Assembly: GCA_027051265.1 (NCBI GenBank)
Contig: JALTZH010000176.1
Span: 1-11,533, forward strand
Direction: 5' to 3'
From: an archaeon
Lineage (GTDB): Archaea > Hydrothermarchaeota > Hydrothermarchaeia > JALTZZ01 > JALUTC01
DNA length: 11,533 nt
In this document: positions 1 to 9,400 of the stretch, piece by piece
Position numbering within the stretch: position 1 is the first letter of the stretch
Layout of the letters: the number at the start of each line of letters is the position of its first letter
Notes under the pieces: generated by a model
Told to the model about the DNA's origin: nothing
The model's database searches: none
The model's input: only the letters and a program-made list of their open reading frames with translations
Program-made: the position numbers and the translations under genes

Positions 1-126
1 CAGCGAGGTGAGACACCCACCACCTTTAAGCCGGGGCTGCAGGTGCGCAAGCTCAAGGGCACCGAGCACCCGAAGGACATACTCCGCCTGGGATTTACGC
101 GGGACGGAATAAGGGTGCTGGAGTAG
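1..126 (+). CDS. C-terminal end of a possible KaiC/RecA-superfamily ATPase (partial)
   Basis: An open frame enters from the left edge of the window and runs 41 codons to a TAG at 124-126. The visible tail contains FKPGLQVRKLKGTEHPKD followed by a short beta-rich end, GFTRDGIRVLE. A basic V-R-K-[LM]-[KR]-G-[TS]-x-H segment followed by a GI-x-V ending is what the C-termini of archaeal KaiC-like/RecA-superfamily signalling ATPases look like, so that is the best guess. No Walker motif is in view to confirm it. Codon use is GC-rich, like the methyltransferase gene and unlike the island. Its stop codon directly abuts the stop codon of the convergent methyltransferase gene, with no intergenic base. 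It appears to be native chromosomal context rather than part of the defence island. The family call is weak; that a coding end is present is fairly sure. Confidence 0.45.
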   Translation, partial: QRGETPTTFKPGLQVRKLKGTEHPKDILRLGFTRDGIRVLE

Positions 127-1014
127 CTACCGTCTCGCACTCGCTTTGTATCTGCTCGCCTTTTCCCCTTCTGCCAGCTTTCTGAAGATGTAGAGGTGCT
201 CGTGGGCGATGAGAAGGAAGTCGTACCTGCCACGCCACCTTTCGCGGGTGGTTTTCATCTTCCACTGGAGCTTTACCACCTCCTCGCGCAGCACAAAGCC
301 GGCGTCGAGGAAGGCTTGCAGTACCCTCTCGGCTATGGGCACGTAGTGCCTGTGCCTCCGCGTATCTCCAATCAGCACGGCGCAGTGCTTCCCCGGCTTG
401 AGCACGCGGTAGCACTCCTCAGCAACCCTGCGCATCTCTTCTATGCAGTCCTCCAGCTTGAGCGAGGATAAATCCCCGGGAACGCGCTTCGCGGAGTAGG
501 CGATTATTCCGGCGTAGGGCGGGTGCGTGGCGATTAGGTCAACGCTTTCGTCGGGAATCAGATTCAGGTTGCGCGCGTCTCCGACGTAGGTTCTTATCTC
601 AGGCTCCTCCTCGTCGAGAGGCATGAAGGAGAAGTCCAGGCGGTTCCTCGTGACCATTATTGCGTCGGGATTTATGTCCACAGCTATGCAGCGCCGCTGC
701 AGAAGCCTGCACTCAACCGCAGTTGTGCCAGAGCCAACCATCTGGTCCAGCACGAGGTCGCCCTTCTCGGTGTAGCGCAGAATTAGGTTTCTGGGAATGT
801 AGGGCGACCAGTTGCCCCGGTAGTTTCCTCTATGCGTGGCCCAGTCCCCGCGCTCCGGAAAGCTCCAAACCGTCGTGGTCTCAAGCTTAAAATTCTTCGG
901 GGCGAATTTTTTTATAACGTGCCTCTCGGGAAGCGCGACCTTCACATTTTCGATGACGACATAAGGGTGAGTTTTGCGGAATTTGAGGTAGTCTTCATGG
1001 GTTATTTCGCACAT
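127..1014 (-). CDS. DNA (N4-cytosine/N6-adenine) methyltransferase, amino-MTase fold
   Basis: Predicted S-adenosylmethionine-dependent DNA amino-methyltransferase. Numbering from the ATG at 1014 (295 aa), a SAM-binding motif I, DQMVGSGTT, lies at residues 90-98, followed by a motif II-like acidic end of strand 2 in AVDINPDA (about 111-118) and a catalytic motif IV, THPPY, at 163-167. Motif I precedes motif IV with no large domain between them, a gamma-like order. The segment RGNYRGNWSPYIPRNLI just before motif I is typical of the M.MvaI-like/archaeal N4-C methylase group. An upstream in-frame TTG at 1053 would add 13 residues but sits inside the inverted repeat, so the ATG (MCEITHEDY) is preferred. 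A TATA-like TTAATAAAAA about 25 bases upstream would make the transcript nearly leaderless. It is divergent from a restriction-like gene, suggesting an R-M pair whose effector partner has been split by the island. Target sequence unknown. RNA methylation by a Trm11-like relative is the alternative. Confidence 0.8.
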   Translation of the reverse strand: MCEITHEDYLKFRKTHPYVVIENVKVALPERHVIKKFAPKNFKLETTTVWSFPERGDWATHRGNYRGNWSPYIPRNLILRYTEKGDLVLDQMVGSGTTAVECRLLQRRCIAVDINPDAIMVTRNRLDFSFMPLDEEEPEIRTYVGDARNLNLIPDESVDLIATHPPYAGIIAYSAKRVPGDLSSLKLEDCIEEMRRVAEECYRVLKPGKHCAVLIGDTRRHRHYVPIAERVLQAFLDAGFVLREEVVKLQWKMKTTRERWRGRYDFLLIAHEHLYIFRKLAEGEKASRYKASARR

Positions 1015-1142
1015 TTTTCGTGATTCTGGATCATAATTTTTATTAAGATCCAATCAGATCACTTTACGTAAATTTGTGATCTGATCGATCCAACATATGG
1101 TATTTAAGCTTAATTATGGATTTTTGTAATTAAGTTGTAACA
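1015..1142. promoter_or_regulatory. Divergent promoter region between the methyltransferase and the PUA/EVE-nuclease gene
   Basis: This AT-rich stretch separates two outward-facing genes. For the + strand, TATTTAAG at 1101-1108 is a plausible archaeal TATA box, putting the transcript start near 1130 and a short leader before ATG 1143. The same element lies in a perfect palindrome (TTAAGCTTAA, 1104-1113), so it could also serve the - strand. A second - strand candidate is the AT-rich TTAATAAAAA complementary to about 1036-1045, which would give a nearly leaderless methyltransferase message from ATG 1014. No Shine-Dalgarno sequence is seen for either gene. The box assignments come from reading the sequence by eye and are approximate. 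Confidence 0.5.
1053..1085. repeat. 10-bp perfect inverted repeat with a palindromic core (candidate operator)
   Basis: ATCAGATCAC (1053-1062) is matched exactly in inverted orientation by GTGATCTGAT (1076-1085). The 13-base spacer itself begins with the palindrome TTTACGTAAA (1063-1072). It lies between the two divergent genes and just upstream of the candidate methyltransferase promoter, the position expected of an operator for a dimeric regulator or for autoregulation by the methyltransferase. The region 1029-1090 also holds six GATC sites, two of them within the arms. As RNA the arms could form a stem, but there is no T-run making it a terminator. The repeat is directly visible; its regulatory role is inference. 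Confidence 0.65.
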
Positions 1143-1841
1143 ATGCAACCAAAAGGTTTAGATCCCAGAACCTTCAACTCTCATATTATGCCTTCATACT
1201 TCTTCGTGGCTGTCTCAAATCAGGAGAACCTCAAGCTGTGCAAGCGTTATGCATTAGCCGGGTTTACCAGCAACATAAATGGAGCGTGGGCTTTTTCGGA
1301 AATTGAAGCGGGTGACTACATCTCCTTTCTCTACGGCGCCAGAGCCCACAATCTCTATCAGGTGGTGCACAAGGAGGCGATAAAGAATGCCGAGCACCTC
1401 CCGCCCTGGAAGCCGCTGACGTTTAAGGAGAGCGGGAAAACCTACCACTTCCCCTTTCGCCTCTATCTCAGGCAGGTGCGAACCTTTGAAGAGCCCATCG
1501 TTAGGGCGGAATTCTCCTACATCGTCGAGAACCTACTGCTGCGCGGTGGATACAGGAAAACCCACTTTCAGGCGGACCTCACAACGCTTCAGAACGTTTC
1601 CCAGATGGGCGAGGTTTTCAATGGCGAGGCGGAAGCGCTGGAAATGCCGCCCTATGAAACCTTTACGCCAATGTTTGTGAGGAGCAGGAAGGTTTCACCG
1701 CCCTACATCCTGCCCTTCCGCGAGGTGATACTCCAGGCGCTGGTTAGGCGTTATTTGATGAAGGAAGTAAATCTTAAGGCTCTATTCAATAACCTTTTTA
1801 TCTATTACTCTAATTATGTCAATATTTTCTGCAATATCTGA
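1143..1841 (+). CDS. PUA/EVE-like domain protein, N-terminal part of a split nuclease gene with a chimeric tail
   Basis: The open frame encodes 232 residues, but only about the first 205 (to Leu at 1755-1757) have the GC-rich codon use of the flank. The last 20 or so (ending in [14 protein letters not shown]) are translated from island DNA antisense to the end of the drmE-like gene, which the frame overlaps by 60 bases. Met16 at 1188 ([14 protein letters not shown]) may be the true start, because the fold begins there. The first ~100 residues (strand, [17 protein letters not shown] turn, strands) resemble PUA-superfamily EVE/YTH-type domains, which bind modified bases. The later part ends in an amphipathic helix, [14 protein letters not shown], of the kind that leads into a nuclease domain. 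That nuclease domain appears in the right flank from 11332. Interruption by the island is the best explanation, so the product is probably non-functional as an effector. The EVE call is moderate. Confidence 0.6.
   Translation: MQPKGLDPRTFNSHIMPSYFFVAVSNQENLKLCKRYALAGFTSNINGAWAFSEIEAGDYISFLYGARAHNLYQVVHKEAIKNAEHLPPWKPLTFKESGKTYHFPFRLYLRQVRTFEEPIVRAEFSYIVENLLLRGGYRKTHFQADLTTLQNVSQMGEVFNGEAEALEMPPYETFTPMFVRSRKVSPPYILPFREVILQALVRRYLMKEVNLKALFNNLFIYYSNYVNIFCNI
1768..1778 (+). repeat. Left copy of the 11-bp direct repeat bracketing the island
   Basis: TAAATCTTAAG is repeated exactly at 11304-11314, with 9,525 bases between the two copies. The left copy lies 3 bases beyond the stop codon of the last island gene, at the GC-to-AT composition switch. 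Its CTTAAG core is palindromic, so the two edges also match partly in inverted orientation (GAAG...ATCTTAAG when the right edge is reverse-complemented). It may be a target duplication, an att-like core, or a subterminal part of the element. Confidence 0.55.
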
Positions 1842-4061
1842 GATGGTTATACCCAAATTTTTATCTATTTCAATTTCGGAAAAATTTTCCAAATATCCTT
1901 CATAAAGTTTTCTTATAGTATTTGATAATATTCTACCCGTTTTTATGTTTAATCCACGAATTTTTTTCAATGAAGTTGCTATATTTTTCCAAAAAGTTAG
2001 TAAAACGCTGTCGTTAAATATCTTTGCTATTCTGTATATGTCTCTATAATCACGTGGACCCATAACATATCCCATTTTCCAAGCATAGATAGTAGTAGGC
2101 TCTGTGATTTCACTTCCCATTTTCTTCAATCTTTCAAGTACATGATAATAATCCGCGTTTTCTAAATTTTCTGCTATTCTATATCTCCATATATCTATAA
2201 ACTTTGTATACTCTTTATATTTAGGATTATCTTTCATTTTGTCTAATAAAATTTCTAGTCTAGTTTTTTTAAATTCATTATCATATACTATCACATGTTC
2301 TCCAACATTTACCTCGCTCGCTTTTTTTCTAACTATTTTATAATCAGGAGTTAGAATATCAATATTTTCATTTTCGTAGTAACACATAATTTCTTCATTT
2401 TCAAATTTAAACTGGTATTTTTTAATTTTTAATTGAAATTGCTTTTCTGTAATTGATTTCACTTTGTTTATACCGGAGGATATTTCAAAATCTTCTTCAC
2501 CATTTAGTATCTCGTGTATAATGTCATCCCACAATTCAAATACCTTTTTGGCAGCTTTATCATAACTGAGTTTCCTATATGAAGTAGGATACCTTTCTTC
2601 ATACTTTTTCAAGTTTTTAGTTTTTTCAAAATTTTTTAAAGATTGTACAACCGTTAATTTGTTATATTCACTTAATATTTTTGAAAAAACCTTATTATAA
2701 TAGTTATATTCTGGTACATAAAAAATAAATACAACATTATCGATAATTGGGGAAGTTATTAGAGAAAATGCTTTTCTGGTATAATTATGATGTGTTAGAA
2801 AGGATGGAAATAAACCCCATTTGTAAATATCATTAACTTTGAATATAGATGACGTTGTATAAACATCTATCCAATCTAACCATGATGGAAGAATTTCCAT
2901 TAAAAATTCTTCTAATGCTAATTTTTCTTGTTGGGATGATGTCAATATTAACATTTTATCTCCTGATTTACTAATTTCTTTGATAATATTTTTAAAAATT
3001 TCAACTTTTCCAGATGATTCTGACATTTCATTAAGTTTTTCTAAGTCTAATATAAATTTAAAAAGATATTCATTTCCAATAGAAATTGCCAAATTTCTGA
3101 GTCTCTCGAAAATTTTATCTAAATTGGCAATATAGGTATAAGGAGAGATATATTTTTTTAAAATTCTTGAGGGTAAATATCTCCATTCAAAATAGTTTAT
3201 TGCGAATTTATAAATATAAGCGAAATTAATTGCTGATTCTAAATCTCTCATTTGATTTTTAACATAGTAATAATTTTCCCAGCATTTTTTTAGTTGATCG
3301 TTTAAATATTCATCTTTAACAATTTCTATTTTTTTAATTTTTTCAGCAATTGTTTTTGCTAACAATGAGTTTGGAATTTCGAAAGATCTTTCCCTTAAAA
3401 TTATATTTTCTCTACCTTCTAGATTAATATGTTCTTTTAATGTTTTGTTATTAATCCCAAAGAATTCTACTTTTAAATTTTTGGCTTTGGCATCGCTAAA
3501 AATTAAGTTATAAGCATCTAAATTAAAGAAAGATGATACAAACAAAATATATTTATCATCATTAATTTTAGAAAGAACTTTTTTAAGCTGTTGTAATGAA
3601 AAGTTGGCAACATCAATAATAATACCCGCAAAATCTTTATCTAAATCTGATAAGTTATTAGAAAAACTTATAAAAGCAAATTTCTTTACTTTTTCTTTGT
3701 TTAGTTTTCTTTTTCTTACTATATTTTTATATACGTTTTCTAAAATTTTATTACGTGTTGAAAGGACTAAAACATGTGATTTATTCCTATTTTTTGTTTT
3801 TCCAAGGAAGTAATAATACATAGAAAGTGCAAATAGTGGTATATAATAGAAATTCTGGATTGGTAGGAGGACAATTAAATTATTTCCTGCAAATAAATGG
3901 CTGATGATTGCCGTATTATATACTTTAAATATTTTCCCCGGAGTATAAATTTTTTGGTTTTCTGATTCAGAGTTATATATTATCTCAACATTTTTAAATT
4001 CATTCTCCACATCTTTTATAATATTTTTAGGGATTTCTATAGCAATTTTGCCTCCCTCCAT
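1782..4061 (-). CDS. drmE: DrmE-like DISARM protein (degenerate helicase fold)
   Basis: A 759-residue protein with no intact catalytic motif that I recognise. Residues 55-180 follow an SF2 RecA-like plan with eroded motifs: [11 protein letters not shown] (58-67) where Walker A should be, [10 protein letters not shown] (95-104) at motif Ia, [12 protein letters not shown] (144-155) in place of a DExx box, and [10 protein letters not shown] (170-179) at motif III. A second RecA-like region starts near 367 ([11 protein letters not shown]). The C-terminal ~180 residues contain [12 protein letters not shown] and [22 protein letters not shown], matching my recollection of the C-terminal region of DISARM DrmE. 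Class 2 DISARM pairs drmE with drmA-drmB-drmC, which fits, although there drmE is usually first and here it is last. Its start overlaps drmC by 25 bases, and the first codons (ATGGAGGGAGG) contain the only ribosome-binding-like sequence, so a slightly later start cannot be excluded. Function within DISARM is unknown. Confidence 0.55.
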   Translation of the reverse strand: MEGGKIAIEIPKNIIKDVENEFKNVEIIYNSESENQKIYTPGKIFKVYNTAIISHLFAGNNLIVLLPIQNFYYIPLFALSMYYYFLGKTKNRNKSHVLVLSTRNKILENVYKNIVRKRKLNKEKVKKFAFISFSNNLSDLDKDFAGIIIDVANFSLQQLKKVLSKINDDKYILFVSSFFNLDAYNLIFSDAKAKNLKVEFFGINNKTLKEHINLEGRENIILRERSFEIPNSLLAKTIAEKIKKIEIVKDEYLNDQLKKCWENYYYVKNQMRDLESAINFAYIYKFAINYFEWRYLPSRILKKYISPYTYIANLDKIFERLRNLAISIGNEYLFKFILDLEKLNEMSESSGKVEIFKNIIKEISKSGDKMLILTSSQQEKLALEEFLMEILPSWLDWIDVYTTSSIFKVNDIYKWGLFPSFLTHHNYTRKAFSLITSPIIDNVVFIFYVPEYNYYNKVFSKILSEYNKLTVVQSLKNFEKTKNLKKYEERYPTSYRKLSYDKAAKKVFELWDDIIHEILNGEEDFEISSGINKVKSITEKQFQLKIKKYQFKFENEEIMCYYENENIDILTPDYKIVRKKASEVNVGEHVIVYDNEFKKTRLEILLDKMKDNPKYKEYTKFIDIWRYRIAENLENADYYHVLERLKKMGSEITEPTTIYAWKMGYVMGPRDYRDIYRIAKIFNDSVLLTFWKNIATSLKKIRGLNIKTGRILSNTIRKLYEGYLENFSEIEIDKNLGITISDIAENIDIIRVIDKKVIE

Positions 4062-4888
4062 ATAATATCAAAGTATTGAGAGTATGTTTCCACAATAGGA
4101 CCTCTTAGATAAACACCAGCTTCGCACAGAAATCCAAAAAGACTGTTTTTTCTTATTTCACCACTACCGACATAGGCTTTAGAATCATCAACAATTATTA
4201 ATTTTGTATGTAGCGAATAAATTATACCGTAATTATCATATTTATGGAAATATCTAATTTCTACTTTATTATTGCATGCATTGATAAGATTATTTTTTAG
4301 AAAATCCGCTAATCTTTTTCTATTTTCGTCATATCTTATTAAAATCTTTATTTTAATACCAGCTTTACATTTCTTTAGCAGTTCATATATGTAATTTGAT
4401 AACCCTGTTTCATCCATAAATGGTGATATTATTTTAATCTCTCTATTAGCCTCCTTGATCAGTTTTTTAAATAGCTCTTTCTGACGAGTAAACGTTCCTG
4501 TTATTTCACTCATGATAGTTATGGGAGCCTCAAAAACAGGTATGATATCATTATTATCATTCTCATGTGTAGTTAAATTCTCAATTTCTAGCTTTTCTTC
4601 GGGTTCCTCTAATTGGACTATATACCTATAATTGTCAATTTTATCAGTAATGGTGAAGAAATCACTATAGATGTCTTTTAGAGTTTTATTGGCGTGTTCT
4701 AACACCCCTTCTCCTATCAATATCTTCAAAGCTTCTTCTGCTAAATCATGAGGTAAATTAGCTTTACTGATTAATGCTTGTATAATTTCTGATCCTTTTA
4801 TATATCTCATTTCTCTTTTTTTAAATAGCTTTTTAATTTCTGGAATTACGATATCATTGAATATCTGTGGAGTTAGTTCATAAATCAT
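4037..4888 (-). CDS. drmC: DrmC-like phospholipase-D-fold protein
   Basis: A 283-residue protein with a PLD-superfamily domain in its second half. The single HxKx4D motif is H227-T-K229 through D234, followed by YVGSGEIRKNS, the glycine/serine turn that normally completes an HKD active site. One HKD per chain implies dimerisation to form the site. The strand-helix unit FTRQKELFKKLIKEANREI-KIISPFMD (133-159) is the usual entry to the PLD fold. Residues 1-80 look like a winged-helix domain (ISKANLPHDLAEEALKILIGEGVLEHANK), and an acidic linker follows (93-120). In DISARM, DrmC is the PLD component; it is often dispensable and its substrate is not settled, though a nuclease role is presumed. The gene overlaps the end of drmB by 11 bases, with AAGAGGTTATT upstream as a weak Shine-Dalgarno, consistent with coupled translation. 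A free-standing PLD nuclease is the alternative, but the gene order argues for DrmC. Confidence 0.75.
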   Translation of the reverse strand: MIYELTPQIFNDIVIPEIKKLFKKREMRYIKGSEIIQALISKANLPHDLAEEALKILIGEGVLEHANKTLKDIYSDFFTITDKIDNYRYIVQLEEPEEKLEIENLTTHENDNNDIIPVFEAPITIMSEITGTFTRQKELFKKLIKEANREIKIISPFMDETGLSNYIYELLKKCKAGIKIKILIRYDENRKRLADFLKNNLINACNNKVEIRYFHKYDNYGIIYSLHTKLIIVDDSKAYVGSGEIRKNSLFGFLCEAGVYLRGPIVETYSQYFDIIWREAKLL

Positions 4889-6428
4889 CCCAATAACCTC
4901 TTATTTTCTTATTTTCAAAGATATCAAATACATATCTCCTATCTAAGTATTTATTAAAGTCGCTACAGACGACCTCACTTATCATCAAGCAACCAGAACA
5001 AGCATGATCTTCTAAATAGCAAAATGGATCATGAACGCATTCTCTAATTGTATCCTTGGTTTTTTCTATCCAATCTTCTAACATATTTATAAAAAGGCTC
5101 TCTAAATGCCCAAGGGAAGTAGTATAATTTGTATAAATTAAAACTGCTGGTATTTCGGGGAAAAGTAGCTCACTAACAGAATCCACACTAACCCCACTTA
5201 GTACTTGTATGCTTACCAATAGACCATGGGAGATGGTATGAATTAAAGTATATATCCATTCTCTAATTTTACCTTCAGAGAGCAATACATTCCTTATAAA
5301 CCATTCATTTATATTTTCTTGTGGGATAGAATCTATTACACCATTATTTTTCAACCATTTTAATATTCTACTCTTATCGAATTCTATAAGAATGCCTTCA
5401 GTATCTTCAATCTTGTTAGATAAAATCCTATATTTACCATCTTGGATGAAGAAAACGACGTTGGTGGTTCCTTTCTCCATTCTAAACGAATTTACTACAT
5501 ATCCGTATACTCCTTTTATGAGGTTTATACCATCAACACGAGAAAATCTCAACCCTAAGTTTCGAAAATCTTTAGCATCTTCTCGAATAGTATTTGAATA
5601 TATTGAAGCATAATCTGCTAATCTTTCAAATACATATTCATAATTATCCTTAAACTTTTCTTCCACGACATCTTTAATTCTATTTTTTAGATATTCTGAC
5701 TTAACATCATTGGTGAGATATTTTTCTAACTCTTTAAGTTTTTCTAAATCATTACTTACGTCTATCTCCAAATAGTTTGTTATCCAGCTATAATTAGGTT
5801 CATCAAAAGAAGGTGCTGTAAAGCTTAAAGGCGTCGTTAGTCCACTACCCTCTGTAGATTTTAAGCTCATTCTGTTTCTACAACTACTACAGAACATCTG
5901 TAAAGGCTCTTCATACCCACATTTTCTACACTTAAATTTCCATTTTGATACATCATATATTGAAGGTCTTATAAAATCCATTTTTTCATTTTTGTGATAT
6001 TTACAGTATTTTTCTTTAATATCACTTATATTTGAACACTTACAAGCAAAAACGTGGCCAGACTGGACCAACATTTTTCCGCATCTTTCACATTTTAGTT
6101 TTCCTTTTTTAACTATGTAATTTTTCATTTCGTTCATATCTTTAAACCTGATATTCCATCCGCATTTATCATCTGAGCAATAGAAAAACAATGGTCTAAT
6201 TTCATATTCAATGTATCTCGGTTCTACTAACTCCAATAAATCGGGGTCTATATCTATATCCGTAGATCTTTTTATCTCTCTCGAAAATTTTTTTCTAATA
6301 GATTCATCATTATCAATTCTCAAAGACTTTTCTTCCCATTTTAAGACTCTACCTCTTACATTTTCTGCAGAGAAAAAAGCCCCCTCATGGTAATAAAACA
6401 TAGCACTTGTGATATTTCTTCTTATCAT
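4878..6428 (-). CDS. drmB: DrmB-like DUF1998 protein with multiple zinc-binding cysteine pairs
   Basis: A 516-residue protein. The C-terminal region (about 393-500) is a DUF1998 domain: an IHTISHGL helix, strands through PAVLIYTNYTTSLG, then the cysteine set C464, C470, C477, C480 and C488 (HDPFC, DHACSGC, CSDFNKYLDRR) that is the hallmark of the domain. The N-terminal half is unusually rich in paired cysteines: C84/C89, C113/C116, C129/C131/C142, C167/C170 and C180/C183, suggesting two or three zinc ribbons. In DISARM, DrmB partners the DrmA helicase; DrmAB binds DNA ends and is the core of the system. Here the start codon overlaps the drmA stop as ATGA and is preceded by a strong GGGGGGAGATGA Shine-Dalgarno, so the two proteins are probably made in matched amounts. 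DUF1998 proteins also occur outside DISARM next to other helicases, but the full gene set supports DrmB. Confidence 0.85.
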   Translation of the reverse strand: MIRRNITSAMFYYHEGAFFSAENVRGRVLKWEEKSLRIDNDESIRKKFSREIKRSTDIDIDPDLLELVEPRYIEYEIRPLFFYCSDDKCGWNIRFKDMNEMKNYIVKKGKLKCERCGKMLVQSGHVFACKCSNISDIKEKYCKYHKNEKMDFIRPSIYDVSKWKFKCRKCGYEEPLQMFCSSCRNRMSLKSTEGSGLTTPLSFTAPSFDEPNYSWITNYLEIDVSNDLEKLKELEKYLTNDVKSEYLKNRIKDVVEEKFKDNYEYVFERLADYASIYSNTIREDAKDFRNLGLRFSRVDGINLIKGVYGYVVNSFRMEKGTTNVVFFIQDGKYRILSNKIEDTEGILIEFDKSRILKWLKNNGVIDSIPQENINEWFIRNVLLSEGKIREWIYTLIHTISHGLLVSIQVLSGVSVDSVSELLFPEIPAVLIYTNYTTSLGHLESLFINMLEDWIEKTKDTIRECVHDPFCYLEDHACSGCLMISEVVCSDFNKYLDRRYVFDIFENKKIRGYWDDL

Positions 6429-9400
6429 TCTTCATCTCCCCCCTCAGAAATATCTTCTATTTCTTCATATGCGGAAGATAATCGCGCATCATAGGAGGCT
6501 TCTTTTTCAAAATTTGCCTTTGATTCTATGAATTGAGCATTTTTAGCAGGATAAATTTCTATCTCCTTTTCAACATTCTTTAGATTATAAATTGGAAGTT
6601 TTTGTTCATCACAGATCTTTGCAATTTGCTTATTTTGTTGTGATAAACATGTATTCATAATAATATCCACCATATTCTTCACATCTTTCTGGAATTTGTT
6701 TAAAAATTTTGAGGGAGCCCCATATTTCAAGTATAGATATTCTACAGCTTTATTTATGAGATCCATCTTTTCTATTTTATCTTTGCTTATATAATAGTTA
6801 AACTCACTACATTTCATCAAACTACTATTTATCTCTACAATGTCTATATAATAGGAATGAAGAATTGAAAGTACAGCAGATGGAGACATTAACTCTATAG
6901 ATTTAGAAGCCCATCTGTAGAGTGGTATATTTTCTATATATTCGTTAACATTTTCGTGAAATTGGCTGAAATATTTATAAAAACTCTGATCTCTAATCAA
7001 ATTTCCATGATGGATCACAAAAATTAGAGATGGAAACTTCCTACCAACTCTACTTCTTGCCTGTTCATATTCTGATACACTTCTGGGCATACCCCTAAAT
7101 ACCATAATATTAAGTTCGTCAAAATCAATACCATGTGAGATTATTAGAGTAGAACTTATTAACTTTATCTTCTTCTTATCGTCTTTACTTGTTATTTTAT
7201 CCATTAACTCTCTTAATTGATCAAGACTTCGTTCACCAGTTACGAGCTCAGTTTTATTTATAGGGATTGGTTTATACTTCTCTTTTTGGAGCTCTTCATT
7301 TATTATCCCGCCTAAACCGCTTTTTAATTCATTAGCGTCCCTTTTGGATCTATGATATGCAAGGATTATACTATAAAGCTCCAAAAGTTTATTTAATTTA
7401 TCTTTATCGTTTTTATATTCTTCAGTTAACTCTTGTATGGCTTTTTCTATTTCTTTTATTACGTGCCATGTGGCCCAATTTATTGCTCTCCTTACAGGGA
7501 GTATCCCAACAGAAATTCTATGTATTTCATCTTTTTCTCCAAAATAGAATTTTTTAAATGATGGAAAAATTCTATCAGATTTTCCAAAATATAGATTTTG
7601 AATCTGTCTCTCTACACCAGCGGCGGTTGCGGTTGGTGCTATGACTTTTAGCCCTCTTCCACCATATTCTTTTATAACATTTTCTATAATTCCCTCAAGA
7701 TGACTGTTTAAACATCCATCTAACTCTCTTATCATGTGAAGTTCATCTTGAATTAACAATATTGGAGGATTCCCCTTAATATACTTATTCAATTTACATT
7801 TACTTTTATCAAAATACGTACAATCAACATTATCTTTATTTTTCCAATTAATATCACCATATATACACCAATTTTCTCCAAAATATCGATATCCATAACC
7901 TTTTATACATTCTGCAACTTTTCCACCAAATAAGTTTTTAGCTCTATAATTATAATTTAAGATGGCTGCCTTATCGATTGTAGATACAATTACCGAAGGT
8001 ATAAATCTAAATATTTCATTGTCAACCACCAATATTGGTAATATTTCATTACATTTTTCACATTTATGATATATTCGCCCTATATTTTTATCTGCGATTA
8101 ATCTCACTTCTCCAGAACAAAATGGACATTGTGTTACAACTCTAAAATCTCGACCGCTTTTTAACCAATCTAAACCTTTATCGAATCTATTTGGTGTATT
8201 CTTACTTCCGACTAAATATCCCACTGAGATGGGATCTCCTGGGATATTGTGCTCCTCTTTAACTTTATTAGCATAAGACATAAATTTCGATACGATTTCT
8301 AGCTGTTGGAGAGAGAGCATTCTAAGTGGAAATTTAATCCAGGCTACACATCCAAATTTTTCCCCTATTAATCTCTTATAAAAAACACTAAAAAGAACCA
8401 ATCCTAAATACGTCCAAGTTTTTCCTCCTCCAGTAGGCACTCTTATAACTTCTACTTTATCAAACTCTTCACCAACAACCGCTTTTAAGTTTGAAACAAT
8501 AAAAACTATCTGAAATAAATACCATGAACCATCTCTATTTGCTGCTCTTAACATTGTTTTATTAACGAGTTTGAAAGCCTTAAGGGCATCTTTATCTCTT
8601 TTAATAAAGTTGATTCCATCTAAAAATCTATTTATCTCATTTTTTATCTCGTCAGACTTTTTTTCGTCTATATCATGCTTACATTTGTCATACAATTCTT
8701 CCATTTTTGAATGTATACCCTCCAAAATAGGAATTGGGTCTACTGATAAATCCCTAAAAGTGGGCATGTAACCGTATACAGTTATTGATGGCTTAAGTCT
8801 TTTTTGCTTATGAATAGGGATTATCTCAGTTTCTATAGTATTTTGCTCGTAATTAAACTTTGCAGAACAGTTTATTCCGCGTGCTGGTATTTTTATTTTC
8901 GCTCCTGCTTCTGTTTTCATAAATTCAAGTTCTTGATATTTTATGTTATTTCCCATTAAATATGTTTTAATTTTTGGATCAAATATTACAGGAGAAAAAA
9001 CAGAGAAACGTTTAGAATAATTTATTGTGTCATTAGTTAGTTCTATTTTAACTTTAAATTCATTATTTTTTAATCTCTTTATTCCAACTTTTAGTCGTAT
9101 ATCCCAAATTAAATTTTTATGATACTCCTTACCGTTTCTACTATTTAAATATTCTTGATAATCTTTCTCAGACCTTAAATGTACTTCAGGATTAAATTTT
9201 TTATTTCCCGAACCTCTATATAGTCTATCATAATATTTACCATTCAAAAAATCGTGTATTAATTCTTTTGTCATATTATTCATCAATTCATCACTAAAGT
9301 CATAATTACCTTCTTTTAATTCACATACAAATTTTAATTTCAAATTTTTTCTCTTCCACACCTCTCTTACATCTGAATTATGCACAATTTTATATTTTTG

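Noticed and set aside
95-415. Open frame of 106 codons on the - strand and other short frames opposite or inside the large genes
   Set aside because: They overlap strongly supported genes (methyltransferase, drmA, drmB, PAPSR), show no domain or start signal, and have the composition expected of antisense frames.
1015-1053. TTG at 1053 as the methyltransferase start
   Set aside because: It begins within the inverted repeat, has no ribosome-binding site, and the ATG at 1014 is a better start with a well-spaced TATA-like element.
1053-1085. Inverted repeat as a transcription terminator or riboswitch
   Set aside because: It lies between divergent promoters, lacks a following T-run on either strand, and no known riboswitch pattern is visible.
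3801-3881. Hydrophobic stretch in the DrmE-like protein (residues 61-87) as a membrane anchor
   Set aside because: It is broken by polar residues, has no signal-like start, and sits where motif I and the following helix of a RecA-like domain would be; a buried core is more likely.
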